This document shows positions 62,472 to 64,000 of a stretch of 64,000 nucleotides of DNA, one piece after another (position 1 is the stretch's first letter; every line of letters starts with the position of its first letter). Made by a program: the position numbers and the translations under genes. Origin of the DNA: Bacteroidota bacterium. Lineage in GTDB: Bacteria > Bacteroidota > Bacteroidia > Bacteroidales > P3. The notes beneath the pieces are model-generated. The model did not search any database and was not told the DNA's origin. It was given only the letters and a program-made list of their open reading frames with translations. Where the stretch lies: positions 124,001-188,000 of the forward strand of contig JAFNAQ010000004.1 of assembly GCA_017860275.1 (NCBI GenBank), written 5' to 3'.

Positions 62472-63464
62472 CTAATTTTCGTACATTAGATTGCATCCTC
62501 TTGTAAGGCTATTATCAAATCTTCCCATAATTTCGAAGCCTCCATCGGTGTGTTTTTTGCCTAAATCCTCAGTCTCAATAAAACAACATGAGTATATATT
62601 TGCAAGATCAATAACGTTAATTCCTCCTGTCTTGTTCTCTCCAACGTAGGACAAAGGGTCGTAGGTGTCTCTTATCAATACCCTCATTTGAGAAGGGGTA
62701 TAGAATATTCCATCTTTTTTGGAATAGGCTTGAGAAAATAATTCACACATTCCATATTCAGAGGCAATGGAATCTACACCTAATCCTTTACAAAGAATTT
62801 TATGCAACTCCTCTCTTAGAATTTCTTTTCTCCTACCTTTCATTCCTCCAGTCTCAAAGACAATAGTATTCTTTAATTCAAGGTTTTCAATATCTATCAA
62901 ATCTAGTAATGCATAGGTTACCCCAAAGAGTATGGTCTTTATGTTATTTTCTTGGCAATGCTTAAGAGTAGAGATAACATCCCCAAGGTTCTCGTTAAAG
63001 AATCCACTCTCCTTAAACCTGCTTTTCTTTATTAGATTATCTATCATATAAACCAAAGAAGAGTTGCCTTGAGAAATATAGTTTGGGAGCAAAGCAATAA
63101 AGCAATAATCCTCTGCCTTAGAGAAAAAACTCTCAAAATTATTGGTGAAGCTCTTTTCGTAAATGTCTAAGTTATGGATAAAATGTTTGCTGGTATCCTT
63201 TCCTGAGGTACCGGAACTTTTAAAGAAATGTATCTCTTGTTCGCTAAAGCTTACAACCCTATGGGTCTTAAAGAAAGATATTGGAAGAAAGGGAATATCG
63301 GTGTAATGTTTTATTGAACTAATATCTTTTTGCATCAATCTACACCAACGATTATACACTTGGTTATTTTCGTACTGAAACATAAAAGCCTCAAGAGCAA
63401 AATAATTAAATTCATCTTCGGAGGAAATATTAAAAATTTTGTTTGTAAAAACTTCTATATCCAT
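62472..63464 (-). CDS. LuxE-like acyl-protein synthetase family protein
   Basis: 330 residues from the ATG at 63464 (MDIEVFTNKIF), since the longer frame starts upstream of the promoter. It is a member of the ANL adenylating superfamily of LuxE type: FFKSSGTSGKDTSKH is the ATP-binding signature, ETGGMKGRRKE and SEYGMCELFSQAYSK the following core motifs, and TEDLGKKH the hinge. In Bacteroidetes such proteins activate a carboxylic acid for transfer to a protein or a surface glycan; substrate unknown. Co-directional with atpB, 68 bp apart. Confidence 0.82.
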   Translation of the reverse strand: MDIEVFTNKIFNISSEDEFNYFALEAFMFQYENNQVYNRWCRLMQKDISSIKHYTDIPFLPISFFKTHRVVSFSEQEIHFFKSSGTSGKDTSKHFIHNLDIYEKSFTNNFESFFSKAEDYCFIALLPNYISQGNSSLVYMIDNLIKKSRFKESGFFNENLGDVISTLKHCQENNIKTILFGVTYALLDLIDIENLELKNTIVFETGGMKGRRKEILREELHKILCKGLGVDSIASEYGMCELFSQAYSKKDGIFYTPSQMRVLIRDTYDPLSYVGENKTGGINVIDLANIYSCCFIETEDLGKKHTDGGFEIMGRFDNSLTRGCNLMYEN

Positions 63465-63487
63465 AAGTAAGTAAAAACTATTTATTG

Positions 63488-63514
63488 TAAATTTGCAAAT
63501 TAACCGCAAAGATA
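63488..63514. promoter_or_regulatory. Overlapping divergent promoters of mrdA and the LuxE-like gene
   Basis: Plus-strand TAAATTTG (63488-63495) and minus-strand TATCTTTG (63507-63514) face each other 11 bp apart. Each -7 element lies just inside the other transcript, and the last base of the minus one is the A of the mrdA ATG. Confidence 0.5.
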
Positions 63515-64000
63515 TGAAAAATACACTTTCCTCACGACGATTTATAGTAATGGGTATATTTATTACTGTGGGGATTATATATATTATTCGTTTATTATTT
63601 CTACAAGTATTCGATGATTCCTATGCTCAACTTGCTAATCGTAATGCCTTACGTTTCGTTACACAATACCCTGCTAGGGGTTTGGTTTATGACCGTCATG
63701 GAGAACTCTTAGTCTATAATGAGCTTGTCTATGACCTAATGGTTATTCCTCGCCAAGTGAAGCAAGTTGATACAAATCTCTTCTGCAAACTTGTTGGCAT
63801 AACAAAGGAGGAATTTATCCAAAAGATGACTAAGGCACGTACCTATTCTACCTTTGCACCATCTACCTTCGAAAAACAAATCTCCAAAGAAGACTTTGGG
63901 CCAATACAAGAGAAACTCTATCTCTTCTCTGGATTCTACTCTCAGAGTCGTACGCTTAGATATTACCCAAAAGCCTTAGGATGTCACGTTCTTGGATATA
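63514..64000 (+). CDS. mrdA: Penicillin-binding protein 2, N-terminal part (cut by window edge)
   Basis: 162 codons are visible and the frame is open at the edge. A short cytoplasmic start (MKNTLSSRR), one membrane helix (about 10-30), FLQVFDDSYAQLANRNALR and YPARGLVYDRHGELLVYN (about 52-69) are the conserved N-terminus of class B PBP2, followed by the head domain (ending RYYPKALGCHVLGY). The transpeptidase part lies beyond the window. It cross-links peptidoglycan for cell elongation. Confidence 0.9.
   Translation, partial: MKNTLSSRRFIVMGIFITVGIIYIIRLLFLQVFDDSYAQLANRNALRFVTQYPARGLVYDRHGELLVYNELVYDLMVIPRQVKQVDTNLFCKLVGITKEEFIQKMTKARTYSTFAPSTFEKQISKEDFGPIQEKLYLFSGFYSQSRTLRYYPKALGCHVLGY

Overview
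The window comes from the chromosome of an AT-rich member of the Bacteroidetes, most likely the order Bacteroidales. The evidence is: promoters of the TTG-N19-TAnnTTTG type before many genes; type IX secretion (T9SS) sorting domains on three exported proteins plus the T9SS component PorT; many SusD-unrelated lipoproteins with short lipoboxes; a glycine-tailed RRM protein; HU-HIG type DNA-binding proteins; and a Bacteroidales-style IleRS. No rRNA, CRISPR array, transposase or prophage was seen. The window cuts a gene at its left edge (a few codons) and mrdA/PBP2 at its right edge.

Layout. 1-2.4 kb: biotin-dependent acyl-CoA carboxyl/decarboxylase pair and tRNA-Val. 2.6-10.7 kb: a nested palindrome, then ileS-recA-nadE-amidophosphoribosyltransferase in one direction. 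10.7-17.5 kb: an accessory stretch with an (AC)20 microsatellite, lipoproteins (one with an HExxH motif), a T9SS cargo protein, a 22-bp tandem repeat and two HU-like proteins. 17.5-23 kb (minus strand): atpE-F-H-A-G followed by nadB; the a-subunit gene atpB lies about 38 kb away at 61.3 kb and the beta and epsilon genes are not in the window. 23.2-27.4 kb: tRNA-Lys, ansA, a heptose-7-P kinase, an iron alcohol dehydrogenase and porT. 27.4-35.3 kb: a 1617-residue T9SS-exported lipase-like/beta-helix protein bracketed by two near-duplicate lipoprotein genes, and a 143-bp branched hairpin. 35.4-42.8 kb: FAD dehydrogenase, a hipB-hipS-hipT tripartite toxin-antitoxin operon with candidate palindromic operators, dprA, gpsA, an M49-like peptidase and an RRM protein. 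43-52 kb: M20 amidohydrolase, hpt-adk-obg-PAP2, MORN lipoprotein, ferredoxin, tRNA-Glu with rpsT, tatD. 52.6-54.7 kb: thioredoxin-like lipoprotein and a helix-hairpin-helix protein. 54.7-59.8 kb: a six-gene minus-strand operon, hemerythrin / receiver domain / YaiO-like outer-membrane protein / HEAT-repeat membrane protein / processive GT2 synthase / hemerythrin. 60-64 kb: T9SS cargo, atpB, LuxE-like protein, mrdA.

The most interesting items are: the hemerythrin-flanked glycosyltransferase operon, which looks like an oxygen- or iron-linked exopolysaccharide system; the HipBST operon; the fused double adenylate kinase whose second half has lost AMP-site residues; and the NAD synthetase whose glutaminase domain lacks its catalytic cysteine. 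Functions are inferred from reading motifs by eye; no database search was run.
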